A DNA stretch of 64,000 bases from Nitrospirota bacterium (GTDB taxonomy: Bacteria > Nitrospirota > Nitrospiria > JACQBZ01): the NCBI GenBank assembly GCA_016201865.1, contig JACQCA010000010.1:1-64000 (forward strand), read 5' to 3'. The notes beneath the pieces were generated by a model. That model saw only the letters and a list, made by a program, of their open reading frames with translations. It had not been told where the DNA came from and searched no databases. This document shows positions 1 through 8,959 of this stretch, piece by piece; positions within the stretch are counted from its first letter, which is position 1; the number at the start of each line of letters is the position of its first letter. The translations under genes were made by a program, and so were the position numbers.

Positions 1-88
1 CAAAGAACAAAGCCGGCACCCGATCACCCCTGGTGCCGTCCCATCAAGCGTTGGAGAGCGCGGACACCACCGGTTCTCGTTTCTTAAA

Positions 89-128
89 AACCGGACATTT
101 CTAAATTGGTAGGAACCGGACATTTCTA
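89..128. repeat. Direct repeat pair AACCGGACATTTCTA (89-103 and 114-128), possible insertion-sequence end remnant
   Basis: 15-bp identical copies spaced 25 bp apart in the non-coding region upstream of tusA. Confidence 0.45.
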
Positions 129-247
129 TTTTGGGTTGACATGGCAGAAAAGAGCCGGAACGGCACGAAATCGAGGCTTGACTTAGCCTCGAAACGCGGA
201 CTATGATAATTTGCATGATGTCACATTATAAATAAGGAGCAGTTGCG

Positions 248-490
248 ATGGCGGGCACGATGAAAGTGGATCAGACCTTGGATTGCAAGGGGCTTCTCTG
301 CCCTCTTCCGGTGATCCGGACAAAGCAGGCGATTGATAAAATGGCCGTGGGACAGATGTTGGAAATGATCTCGACCGATCCGGGCTCGGTCGCCGACATG
401 GCCGCCTGGTCAAAGCGAACCGGGCATGAGCTTCTGGAACACCGGAAGGAGAACGGCCTGTTCCAGTTTTATATCCGAAAAGCGAAATAA
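248..490 (+). CDS. tusA: TusA/SirA family sulfurtransferase
   Basis: LDCKGLLCPLPVIRTKQAI motif (CPxP), about 80 aa. Confidence 0.9.
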   Translation: MAGTMKVDQTLDCKGLLCPLPVIRTKQAIDKMAVGQMLEMISTDPGSVADMAAWSKRTGHELLEHRKENGLFQFYIRKAK

Positions 491-501
491 GGAGGCTCGG
501 T

Positions 502-1089
502 ATGACGACAACCCTCGATAAAAGCCTAAACGATCTGATCGAGGCCAAGGTCCGGGAGCTTCTCGATCAGCGTGTCGAAGCTCTGGTAGAAGAAAAATTA
601 AAAAAGGAGAAGAAAAGCCGCCGGAAACGGCTGGCGATCGCGGTCGTTTCCAAGGGGACGATCGAGACGGCCTACGCCGCCTTGATTCTTGCGACGACCG
701 CAGCCGCGATGGACATGGAGGCCGGCATCTATTTTTCGTTCTTCGGTCTGAACATTCTCAAAAAAGGAAACCTGGACTCGCTGAAGGTCGTACCGCTGGG
801 AAACCCGGCGATGCCGGTTTCGATGCCCAACATCGTGAGCGTCCTTCCGGGAATAACGGCCCTGGCCACCCTGATGATGAAACGCGAGATCAAGAAGAAA
901 AAGATCGCGACGGTTCCGGAACTGATGCAGATCGCGATCGAGAGCGGCGTGAAACTGTGGCCCTGCCAGATGGCGATGGACATGTTCAATCTGAAGAAAG
1001 AGGACCTGATCGACGGTCTTCCGGATCCGGTCGGCGCCGCGACTTTTTTGGAATACTCGGCCGAGGCCGACATCACGCTGTTTATTTAA
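502..1089 (+). CDS. DsrE/DsrF-like (DrsE2-type) sulfur-relay family protein
   Basis: VVSKGTIETAYAALILATTAAAMDMEAGIYFSFFGLNIL pattern; follows tusA. Confidence 0.8.
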   Translation: MTTTLDKSLNDLIEAKVRELLDQRVEALVEEKLKKEKKSRRKRLAIAVVSKGTIETAYAALILATTAAAMDMEAGIYFSFFGLNILKKGNLDSLKVVPLGNPAMPVSMPNIVSVLPGITALATLMMKREIKKKKIATVPELMQIAIESGVKLWPCQMAMDMFNLKKEDLIDGLPDPVGAATFLEYSAEADITLFI

Positions 1090-1123
1090 AATTTCCATGC
1101 CGATTCCGCGCACCCGCGGCGGA

Positions 1124-1153
1124 TTGACACCCCCGTGGGTGTTTTGTTATCCT
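1124..1153 (+). promoter_or_regulatory. Sigma70-like promoter TTGACA-N18-TATCCT
   Basis: -10 box ends 7 nt before the DsrE ATG at 1161. Confidence 0.5.
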
Positions 1154-1160
1154 GCCGGGT

Positions 1161-1583
1161 ATGAAAAAAACAAAAGGGAAATTTGTCATCTTCGCCCATA
1201 GCGGCACCTACGATAAACTCCACCAGACCGCCACGATCGCTCTCACGGCGGCGGCGATGGGGAGCGAGGTCTATATCGTTCTCTTTTTCTGGGCCTTGAA
1301 GAAGTTCTATTCGGGCCAGTTGGACAAGTCCGATTTTCCGGTCGAGTACCAGTCCTGGAGTCATAAGATCAGCCTTCTCATGAAGGAGAAGAAAGTTCCG
1401 CCCATCAGCGAGATGCTGAAGGAGGCCCGCGGGATGGGGGCCAAGATCATCGTCTGTTCCGCAGGGTTGGAATATATGGATATGGATGACAAGACGCCGA
1501 AGGACGATCTGATCGACGACGTCTGGGGCCTGCCCCAAGTCCTGACGATGGTGGAGGGCGCCGATACGGTGCTCTATATATGA
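1161..1583 (+). CDS. DsrE family protein
   Basis: DsrE-like fold sequence FVIFAHSGTYDKLHQTATIALTAAAMGSEVYIVLFFWAL. Confidence 0.75.
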   Translation: MKKTKGKFVIFAHSGTYDKLHQTATIALTAAAMGSEVYIVLFFWALKKFYSGQLDKSDFPVEYQSWSHKISLLMKEKKVPPISEMLKEARGMGAKIIVCSAGLEYMDMDDKTPKDDLIDDVWGLPQVLTMVEGADTVLYI

Positions 1584-1735
1584 ATCCCTCCCAGCCGTAC
1601 AGCCCCTCCGTGCTCCCGCCGCGAACCTGCGACATCTGCGGGCTTGAAGCCGAAAAATTCTATCCGGTCTACGCCGGGACGGACATCATGACGATCTGCG
1701 CCGACTGCAAGACGGATGTGGCCGGCGGGGAATAG
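1580..1735 (+). CDS. Small (51 aa) CxxC-CxxC zinc-ribbon-like protein
   Basis: ATGA overlap with the DsrE stop; translation MNPSQPYSPSVLPPRTCDICGLEAEKFYPVYAGTDIMTICADCKTDVAGGE; absent from the supplied ORF track (under 60 aa). Confidence 0.6.
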   Translation: MNPSQPYSPSVLPPRTCDICGLEAEKFYPVYAGTDIMTICADCKTDVAGGE

Positions 1736-2097
1736 AAAGTACTTGCTAATTCCATTCCGTTCATGTTATAGTCGCTTCAGTTTTGACGAACCACGAGGCG
1801 GTATCCGCTATATCCGATCCCTCCTCAGAAGCGGGTCCATCAATCCCCACCGATAGACCATCACTCTTCTAAAACGGTTCTTCAAGAAGGCGAATGACCG
1901 GCAAAGCCGGGCATGTTCTCGTATGCGCGAAGAACTGTCTATAAATTGCCGGCTACAATAATATCGCGCTCCTCCGTCTTGTGCCGCGCGTTGGAATTTA
2001 CCAGCGAGCGAAGCGAGCGAGAGGGGGAGGCTCCATCCGGCTTGGCCGGTGGAGGGGGCGACGCGAGCCCCTACAAACAGAATAGGAGTAACAAGAA

Positions 2098-3318
2098 ATG
2101 ACGTTTGAAGAGATGGGGCTTGCCCCGGAAATTCTACGCGCCGTGAAGGCGAAAAACTATGAAACCCCGACCCCGATCCAAGAACAGGCCATCCCGGCCG
2201 TTCTGGAGGGGAAGGACGTGATCGGCTGCGCGCAGACCGGAACCGGAAAGACGGCCGGCTTCACGCTGCCGATCCTTCACAAACTGCGCGAGGGCCGTTC
2301 GCCGTCGCTTCGCGTGCTGGTGCTGGTGCCCACGCGAGAGCTGGCGGCGCAGGTGCACGAGAGCATCCGGACCTACGGCCGTTACATGCGGCTGAAAACC
2401 GGCGTCGTCTTCGGCGGCGTGAATATCGAGCGGCAGACGATGACGCTCCGTCACGGCGTTGATATCCTCGTGGCGACCCCCGGCCGGTTGCTGGACCATA
2501 TGCGGCAGGGGAATGTGAGTTATAAAAACCTCGAAGTGCTGGTGATCGACGAGGCCGATCGGATGCTCGATATGGGATTCATCCCGGACGTACGGATGAT
2601 CATCAAGCATCTTCCGGTTCAGCGTCAGACCCTTTTCTTCTCGGCCACCATGGCGCCGGAAATCCAGAAGCTCGCCCATGAAATCCTGAAGCAGCCAGTC
2701 GTGATCCAGATCGCGCGGCAGGGGTCGACCGCCAGCGGCGTCCGGCAGGTGGTTTACCCGGTGGATGCTTCCCGCAAGCGGGATCTTCTGCTCCATCTGA
2801 TCGAAAAGGAAAAGATGGACCATGTGCTGGTCTTTACGCGCACGAAGCACCGCGCGGATCATCTTGCGCGTCAGCTTGAAGGAAAAGGGAAACGGGTGGC
2901 GGCGCTTCACAGCAACAAGAGTCAGGGGGCGCGGACCCGTACTCTGGAGGAGTTCCGCAGAGGATCGATCCAGGTGCTGGTGGCGACGAATATCGCCGCG
3001 CGCGGACTGGACGTCAAGGGGATTTCCCATGTCGTGAACTACGAATTTCCGGACTCGCCGGAGGATTATGTCCACCGGATCGGGCGGACGGCACGGGCCG
3101 AGGCGACCGGCGACGCGATCTCGTTGATGTCCCCGAATGAACGGGGGAACCTCCGGGATATCGAGCGGCTGATCGGATCGAAGATCCCTCAGGTGACGAT
3201 CACGGAATTTAAGAGCCATGGTCATGTTCAGGAAGAATCGCCGAGGCGGGAGTTCCGTCCCCGACATCAAAACGGGGGCGGTCCAAGTAAATGGCGGCGA
3301 CCGGTGTTTGAGCGATAA
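2098..3318 (+). CDS. DEAD-box ATP-dependent RNA helicase (RhlE-like)
   Basis: AQTGTGKT, PTRELA, DEAD, SAT, HRIGRTAR motifs. Confidence 0.95.
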   Translation: MTFEEMGLAPEILRAVKAKNYETPTPIQEQAIPAVLEGKDVIGCAQTGTGKTAGFTLPILHKLREGRSPSLRVLVLVPTRELAAQVHESIRTYGRYMRLKTGVVFGGVNIERQTMTLRHGVDILVATPGRLLDHMRQGNVSYKNLEVLVIDEADRMLDMGFIPDVRMIIKHLPVQRQTLFFSATMAPEIQKLAHEILKQPVVIQIARQGSTASGVRQVVYPVDASRKRDLLLHLIEKEKMDHVLVFTRTKHRADHLARQLEGKGKRVAALHSNKSQGARTRTLEEFRRGSIQVLVATNIAARGLDVKGISHVVNYEFPDSPEDYVHRIGRTARAEATGDAISLMSPNERGNLRDIERLIGSKIPQVTITEFKSHGHVQEESPRREFRPRHQNGGGPSKWRRPVFER

Positions 3319-3355
3319 GCCGGATGACCAAGCGGTAACCGTATCGCAAATTAAA

Positions 3356-3390
3356 GGCCGGGTCTGCTATTCAGACCCGGCCTTCTTTTT
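3356..3390 (+). terminator. Rho-independent terminator after DEAD-box helicase
   Basis: GGCCGGGTCTG-CTATT-CAGACCCGGCC followed by TTCTTTTT. Confidence 0.9.
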
Positions 3391-3414
3391 GCAACCAACG
3401 GTCCGTTTCGCCTC

Positions 3415-3443
3415 TTGACTCGTTCTTCCCAATCCGTTACCTT
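3415..3443 (+). promoter_or_regulatory. Sigma70-like promoter TTGACT-N17-TACCTT
   Basis: -10 ends 7 nt before ATG 3451. Confidence 0.5.
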
Positions 3444-3450
3444 GCTTCCG

Positions 3451-4485
3451 ATGAAACCTCAAGGAAGAAACCGGATCCTGCCCATTGGGAAACTCCCGAA
3501 TGATCTCCTGGCCCGGCTGCTTCGCCGGTATATCCGTCTGGATCGTCGTGTTGTAGTGGGACCCGCTGTCGGGGAGGATGCCGCCGCCATCCGATTCGGC
3601 GACCGGTATCTGATCGCCAAGACCGATCCCATCACTTTCGTCAGCGACAAAATCGGCTTCTACGCGCTCCATATCAATGCGAATGATCTGGCGACGATGG
3701 GCGCCGTGCCTCGTTGGTTTCTCGTGACCCTTCTTCTTCCGGAAGGGAAGACCACGCCGGCCCTGGTCGAGAAAATCTTCCGACAGTTATCCAAGGCCTG
3801 CAAGACCCTTGGAGTATCCCTCTGCGGTGGCCATACCGAGATCACCCATGGGATCGATCGGCCCATCGTCATCGGACAGATGCTGGGGGAGGCGGACCGG
3901 GGCAGACTGATCCGGACCTCGGATGCAAAAATCGGCGATGATCTGCTGCTGACGAAGGGGATCGCGATTGAAGGAACCTCGATCATCGCTCGACGATTTT
4001 ACGACAAGGTGACGGATCGTTTCGGCCAAAAGTTCGCCCAACGCTGCAAGGGTTTCCTTTTCGATCCCGGCGTCAGCGTTCTACGGGATGCGCGGGTTGC
4101 CCTCCGCGCCGGCCGGGTTCATGCGATGCATGACCCTACGGAGGGAGGGCTTTCAACCGGTCTGTATGAATTAGCCGAGGCGGCCCGTGTCGGTCTTTGG
4201 GTGGAGGAGGACCGCATCCCGGTGCGCCGGGAAACGCGGAAGGTCTGTAATGCCTTTGATCTTAACCCGCTGGGGCTTATCGCCTCGGGATCCCTGCTTC
4301 TCTCGGTTCATCCCGAAGATACGCCGTCCATCTTGAAGGCGCTCCATCGAGACGGCATCGAGGCTGCTTGGATCGGTCATGTGGTATCGAAGAAAAAAGG
4401 GGTTCTCATCCGCAGGCATGGGCGATGGGCGCCGCTTCCGCGGTTTAAGCGGGATGAGATCGCACGGCTGTTTGAACACAAATAG
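3451..4485 (+). CDS. AIR synthase-related protein (HypE/ThiL-like superfamily)
   Basis: GEDAAAIRFGDRYLIAKTDPITF, NDLATMGAVPRWF, GGHTEIT, MHDPTEGGLS motifs; the track start at 3415 lies inside the promoter. Confidence 0.8.
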   Translation: MKPQGRNRILPIGKLPNDLLARLLRRYIRLDRRVVVGPAVGEDAAAIRFGDRYLIAKTDPITFVSDKIGFYALHINANDLATMGAVPRWFLVTLLLPEGKTTPALVEKIFRQLSKACKTLGVSLCGGHTEITHGIDRPIVIGQMLGEADRGRLIRTSDAKIGDDLLLTKGIAIEGTSIIARRFYDKVTDRFGQKFAQRCKGFLFDPGVSVLRDARVALRAGRVHAMHDPTEGGLSTGLYELAEAARVGLWVEEDRIPVRRETRKVCNAFDLNPLGLIASGSLLLSVHPEDTPSILKALHRDGIEAAWIGHVVSKKKGVLIRRHGRWAPLPRFKRDEIARLFEHK

Positions 4486-4582
4486 CGTGTCGCAACGCGT
4501 CGGACGCCCAGGCCGGAGACCGCCTGCGTGACGAATCGCAACGGGATTGAAATTCAATCGGTAAACCGGTAGAGTAGATTCT

Positions 4583-5299
4583 ATGATCCCGCTTCGCGAT
4601 GATAACCCGACAGAAACGATGCCCCTGGTGACGGTCGGTATCATTCTGGCCGCCACCTTGGTTTTTTTCTACCAGCTTTCGCTGGGCCCGGAGGTCGGGC
4701 AGCGTTTCGTCTACCAGTTCGGCGCGATTCCGGCCGTCCTTTTCGGACAAGAGTCGCTGCCGCGCGGGACCGTCGCCATCCCGGCCGCCTTCAGCCTGAT
4801 CACCAGCATGTTCCTCCACGGGGGGTTCATGCACCTGATCGGAAACATGCTCTACCTCTGGATCTTCGGAAACAATATCGAGGATGCGATGGGTCATGTC
4901 CGGTTCATCGGGTTTTATCTGCTCTGCGGAGTGATCGCCGCGATGAGCCATGCGCTCGTTGATCCCGGCTCGGTGGCGCCGATGATCGGCGCGAGCGGCG
5001 CGATCTCGGGCGTGCTCGGGGCCTACCTGCTGCTCTACCCGCGCGCCCATGTCCTTGTGCTGATCCCTTTGGGATTCTTTTTCTGGCGGACGTATGTCCC
5101 GGCTTTTTTTGTGCTGGGTTTCTGGTTCTTGCTTCAGCTCATCAGCGGCACGGCCTCCGTCGGCCGTGGGGGCGGAGGTGTCGCCTGGTTCGCCCATATC
5201 GGGGGATTCATCGCCGGGATGATGTTGATCGGTTTCTTTAAACGCCGCTCGGTCCGGTTCTTCAATCCCCCGCCTCGCCGATCCCTGCGGTCCTTTTAG
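4583..5299 (+). CDS. Rhomboid family intramembrane serine protease
   Basis: HGGFMHLIGNMLYLWIFG and GASGAISGVLGAY (GxSG) with a later His (FAHIGGF). Confidence 0.93.
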   Translation: MIPLRDDNPTETMPLVTVGIILAATLVFFYQLSLGPEVGQRFVYQFGAIPAVLFGQESLPRGTVAIPAAFSLITSMFLHGGFMHLIGNMLYLWIFGNNIEDAMGHVRFIGFYLLCGVIAAMSHALVDPGSVAPMIGASGAISGVLGAYLLLYPRAHVLVLIPLGFFFWRTYVPAFFVLGFWFLLQLISGTASVGRGGGGVAWFAHIGGFIAGMMLIGFFKRRSVRFFNPPPRRSLRSF

Positions 5300-5362
5300 G
5301 ACTGGTAGGTGATTGCATTACAATTTCGGTCCGTTTATAATACGTCCGGAAGGAATGGTACC

Positions 5363-6490
5363 ATGTCCAATGATCAAGCGATCCTGATGATCGCGAACAG
5401 CGAGACGGACTCGAACCTTTACTACGCCACAAAATTTCTCGCCCCCGATCCCTTCATTTTTATCCAGACCCACGGACACAAAACGATCGTGATGAGCGAT
5501 CTGGAGCTGGACCGGGCGAAAGCCCAGGCGCGCGTGAACGAGGTCTTGTCCTATTCGAAGATCGAGCAACCCTTGAAAGAAAAGGGATTGGCCGATCCCA
5601 AGACGATCGATGTGGTGGATGCCTGCTTAAAAGAACGCGGCGTGAAGCGGCTTCTCGTTCCGGGAGAGTTCGGTTTCCGTCATGCCGAAGCGCTTCGCGC
5701 AAAAGGCTATTTTCTCACGACGAAACCGGACCCCTTCTTCGAAGAGCGCGTGCTGAAATCATCCGAAGAGATCGAGGCGATCACCGAGACACAGCGCGCG
5801 ACCGAGGCCGCGACTGAGGCCGCGATCGAGGTGATCCGGGAGTCCAAGATCAAAAAAGACGAACTCCACTGGAGCGGCGGCGTACTGACGGCCGAGGCGA
5901 TCAAGAAGATCATCAACGTCAAGCTGATGGAGATGGACTGCATCGCACAGCATACGATCGTGGCCTGCGGGATTCAGGGCTGCGATCCGCATGACGAAGG
6001 CTCCGGTCCACTGCGGCCGAATCAATCGATCGTGATGGACGTTTTCCCCCGGTCCGGCCGGACCCGGTATTACGCCGATATGACGCGCACGGTGGTCAAA
6101 GGACGGGCTTCGGACGCGCTCCGAAAATTGTACGACACCGTCCGCCGCGCGCAGGAAGAGGGAATCGAGAGGGTCCGGGACGGCGTGGAAGGACAGACGA
6201 TCCATCAGAAGATCATGACGACCTTCGAGCAGTCGGGTTATGAAACCGGCCCGAAGAACGGCCGGATGCAGGGCTTTTTCCACGGCACCGGTCACGGCGT
6301 GGGCCTCGACATCCACGAGCCGCCCCGGATCAGCAAGGCGAAATGGACCTTGAAGGCGGGCGAGGTCGTGACGGTCGAGCCGGGGCTGTACTATCCCGAG
6401 ATCGGCGCGGTCCGTATCGAGGATCTGGTCGTCGTGACGAAAACCGGCTGCACGAACCTCACGCGATCTCCGAAAGTGTTGGAGTTGTGA
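5363..6490 (+). CDS. M24 family metallopeptidase (Xaa-Pro aminopeptidase-like)
   Basis: FFHGTGHGVGLDIHEPP and VEPGLYYPEIGAVRIED; promoter TTGCAT-N17-TATAAT at 5313-5341 supports the internal ATG. Confidence 0.88.
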   Translation: MSNDQAILMIANSETDSNLYYATKFLAPDPFIFIQTHGHKTIVMSDLELDRAKAQARVNEVLSYSKIEQPLKEKGLADPKTIDVVDACLKERGVKRLLVPGEFGFRHAEALRAKGYFLTTKPDPFFEERVLKSSEEIEAITETQRATEAATEAAIEVIRESKIKKDELHWSGGVLTAEAIKKIINVKLMEMDCIAQHTIVACGIQGCDPHDEGSGPLRPNQSIVMDVFPRSGRTRYYADMTRTVVKGRASDALRKLYDTVRRAQEEGIERVRDGVEGQTIHQKIMTTFEQSGYETGPKNGRMQGFFHGTGHGVGLDIHEPPRISKAKWTLKAGEVVTVEPGLYYPEIGAVRIEDLVVVTKTGCTNLTRSPKVLEL

Positions 6491-6921
6491 CACAAGGCTA
6501 TACATTCCTCGAAGATCGGGTCATCTCCGATCTGGCCTTCGAGGCGACGGGCGATACGCCGGCCGAGCTGTTTCAGGCGGCGGGCCTTGCGCTTTTTGAA
6601 GGAATGGCCGACACAGGACGGCTTCAACCGAGGGTTCGCAAAGAAATCCGTCTGCGGCATGCGCAGATCGACCAGCTACTGCACGACTGGCTGTCGGAGC
6701 TGATCTATTTGAAGGATGCGGCGGGGCTTCTGTTCGGAGAGTTCTCGGTTCAACTAAACCAAAACACCGAATGGAACCTGGTCGCGACCGTCAAAGGAGA
6801 GCCGATCGATCCGAAGCGGCATGCCCTCCGTGCCGATGCCAAGGGCGTGACCTACCATCAGTTTGAAGTGGTCCAGACCGAGACGGGCGGCTGGAAAGCC
6901 CGTGTGGTGGTTGATATTTAG
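6487..6921 (+). CDS. Archease
   Basis: FLEDRVISDLAFEATGDTPAELFQAAGLALF and LLHDWLSELIYL; GTG start overlaps the previous stop; adjacent to rtcB. Confidence 0.85.
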   Translation: MTQGYTFLEDRVISDLAFEATGDTPAELFQAAGLALFEGMADTGRLQPRVRKEIRLRHAQIDQLLHDWLSELIYLKDAAGLLFGEFSVQLNQNTEWNLVATVKGEPIDPKRHALRADAKGVTYHQFEVVQTETGGWKARVVVDI

Positions 6922-6931
6922 GGGTTAATCC

Positions 6932-8377
6932 TTGCAGGTTAACAAGATTACAGACTATTTGTGGGAGATCCCGCCAACCGAAAAGGAAGGGATGCGCGTT
7001 CCGGCGCGGATCTATGCCTCGGAGAAGCTGCTGAAGGAGATGGATGACGGCGTGTTCGAACAGATCACGAACGTGGCCTGTCTTCCGGGGATCCAAAAAT
7101 ATGCGCTTTGCATGCCGGACGGTCACTGGGGCTATGGATTCCCGATCGGCGGCGTGGCGGCCTTCTCATTGCAAGACGGCGTCATCTCGCCCGGCGGAAT
7201 CGGCTTCGACATCAATTGCGGGATGCGTCTGATCCGGACCGATCTGACGAAGGCCGACGTTCAGCCGCGGCTTAAAGATTTGTTGAACGTACTGTTCAAC
7301 AAGGTGCCGGCCGGCGTCGGCGCGAAAGGGTTCGTCAAGATCGAGAGAAAAGAGATGGCCGAGGTGATGACGCGCGGCGTGAACTGGTGCATTAAAAAAG
7401 GGTATGGATGGGCGCAGGACCGCGATCGGATCGAGGGAGACGGCTGCCTTCCGGGCGGCGATCCGTCTCATGTGAGCCAGCACGCCGTGGAGCGGGGCGT
7501 CGGCCAGTTGGGAACGCTCGGCTCCGGCAACCATTATCTCGAGATCCAGGTGGCCTCGAACGAGAATATCTACGATGAAAAACTGGCCCGTGCGCTCGGA
7601 ATCTTCGGCCAGGACCAGGTGGTTGTGATGGTCCATTGCGGCTCGCGCGGCTTCGGGCATCAAATCGCAACCGATTACCTTCGCGTTTTTGATTCGGCCA
7701 TGAAGAAATACGGCATCACGGTGCGCGACCGGCAGCTGGCCTGCGTCCCCTTCCGCTCGCCGGAAGGACAGGCCTACTACAGCGCAATGGCCTGCGCCGC
7801 CAATATGGCCTTTGCGAACCGGCAGGTGATCACGCACCGGATCCGCGAGGCCTTCAGCCAGGTCTTCAACGAGGACGCCGAGCGGTTGGGACTGGAAACG
7901 ATCTACGACGTGGCGCATAACGTGGCCAAGATCGAGACCTATGAGATGGATGGAAAACCGACGGAGCTTCTCGTCCACCGCAAGGGCTCCACGCGATCCT
8001 TCGGGCCCGGCCGGACTGAAATCCCGACGCTCTACCGAGATTGGGGCCAGCCGGTGATCGTGGGCGGCTCGATGGAGACCGGTTCGTACCTTTGTATCGG
8101 CACGCAGAAGGCCGAGACCGAAACCTTCGGCTCGACGATGCACGGATCGGGCCGGACGATGTCCCGTCACGCGGCGAAGCGGATGGTCCGGGGAACCGAC
8201 CTGCAGCGGAGGATGGAGGAGCACGGGATCCTCGTAAAGGCCGTCTCGATGTCCGGCCTGGCCGAGGAGGCCGGAGCGGCCTATAAAAACATTTCGGAAG
8301 TGGTGGACACGATGGACGCCGTCGGGGTTTCGAAGAAGATCGTCCAGTTGAAACCGATCGGAAATATCAAGGGGTAA
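6932..8377 (+). CDS. rtcB: RtcB family RNA-splicing ligase
   Basis: GGVAAFSLQDGVISPGGIGFDINCGMRL, GTLGSGNHYLEIQ, VHCGSRGFGHQ, VHRKGSTRSFGPG, MHGSGRTMSR. Confidence 0.97.
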   Translation: MQVNKITDYLWEIPPTEKEGMRVPARIYASEKLLKEMDDGVFEQITNVACLPGIQKYALCMPDGHWGYGFPIGGVAAFSLQDGVISPGGIGFDINCGMRLIRTDLTKADVQPRLKDLLNVLFNKVPAGVGAKGFVKIERKEMAEVMTRGVNWCIKKGYGWAQDRDRIEGDGCLPGGDPSHVSQHAVERGVGQLGTLGSGNHYLEIQVASNENIYDEKLARALGIFGQDQVVVMVHCGSRGFGHQIATDYLRVFDSAMKKYGITVRDRQLACVPFRSPEGQAYYSAMACAANMAFANRQVITHRIREAFSQVFNEDAERLGLETIYDVAHNVAKIETYEMDGKPTELLVHRKGSTRSFGPGRTEIPTLYRDWGQPVIVGGSMETGSYLCIGTQKAETETFGSTMHGSGRTMSRHAAKRMVRGTDLQRRMEEHGILVKAVSMSGLAEEAGAAYKNISEVVDTMDAVGVSKKIVQLKPIGNIKG

Positions 8378-8402
8378 AGCCCGGCTGGTCTGCCATACTA
8401 TA

Positions 8403-8432
8403 TTGACCCGCCTCGCCCGAAAGGAATATAAT
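8403..8432 (+). promoter_or_regulatory. Strong sigma70-like promoter TTGACC-N18-TATAAT facing an unannotated region
   Basis: Consensus -10 with 18 bp spacing. Confidence 0.45.
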
Positions 8433-8609
8433 CCCGCCATATTATTCCTCCGGCGCGGGCCGTTCCTACCGACTTTAACTTTCATACGCTCCATCCGCCG
8501 GAGTGAGAACCGAGGCCCCATGCTCCGCCACAAATTTTTCATTTTTCATTTCCATACTGCATTTACTGAAATCCCAGATGAGCCAAGAGCAGATTTGACC
8601 CCAATACGA

Positions 8610-8638
8610 GTGTTCCCCGCACACGTGGGAGGACCTTA
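8610..8638 (+). repeat. Solitary type I-E CRISPR-repeat-like sequence (copy 1)
   Basis: GTGTTCCCCGCACACGTGGGAGGACCTTA resembles the remembered consensus GTGTTCCCCGCACACGCGGGGATGAACCG. Confidence 0.45.
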
Positions 8639-8682
8639 TCGGGACGGGTGAAAATTGAAGCATTATAAGTTAAGGAGGTCGA

Positions 8683-8925
8683 TTGTTGGAGAGCAACGAG
8701 TCGATTACGGAGATTACGTTTTCAAACGTGCTCTGGGAACTTCGATGGGCCGTGGTTTTGGCAGTCAGCATAGCCTTGGGAGCGTTGTTGCACGGAGGCG
8801 TTTATGAAGTTGTTCATTTCAACAACTTCATAGTTGTTCGGGTCAATAAGTTTACCGGCACAGTGGCTTTCTGTGGTGTTGATAAAGAAGTCGTAGTATG
8901 TCGTTCCTCAATAGAAGTTAGATAA
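8683..8925 (+). CDS. Small hypothetical membrane-associated protein
   Basis: TTG start preceded by TAAGGAGG Shine-Dalgarno; N-terminal hydrophobic stretch WAVVLAVSIALGALL. Confidence 0.4.
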   Translation: MLESNESITEITFSNVLWELRWAVVLAVSIALGALLHGGVYEVVHFNNFIVVRVNKFTGTVAFCGVDKEVVVCRSSIEVR

Positions 8926-8959
8926 GCATGAAAATGAGTATTTGTGATGGAGGCTCCAG

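Noticed and set aside
2134-3270. 378-aa minus-strand ORF
   Set aside because: Antisense shadow of the DEAD-box helicase with no recognisable domain.
4445-5197. 250-aa minus-strand ORF
   Set aside because: Antisense to rhomboid gene; composition of a shadow ORF.
7166-8542. 458-aa minus-strand ORF
   Set aside because: Antisense shadow of rtcB; Arg/His/Gly-rich composition typical of the opposite strand of a GC-rich gene.
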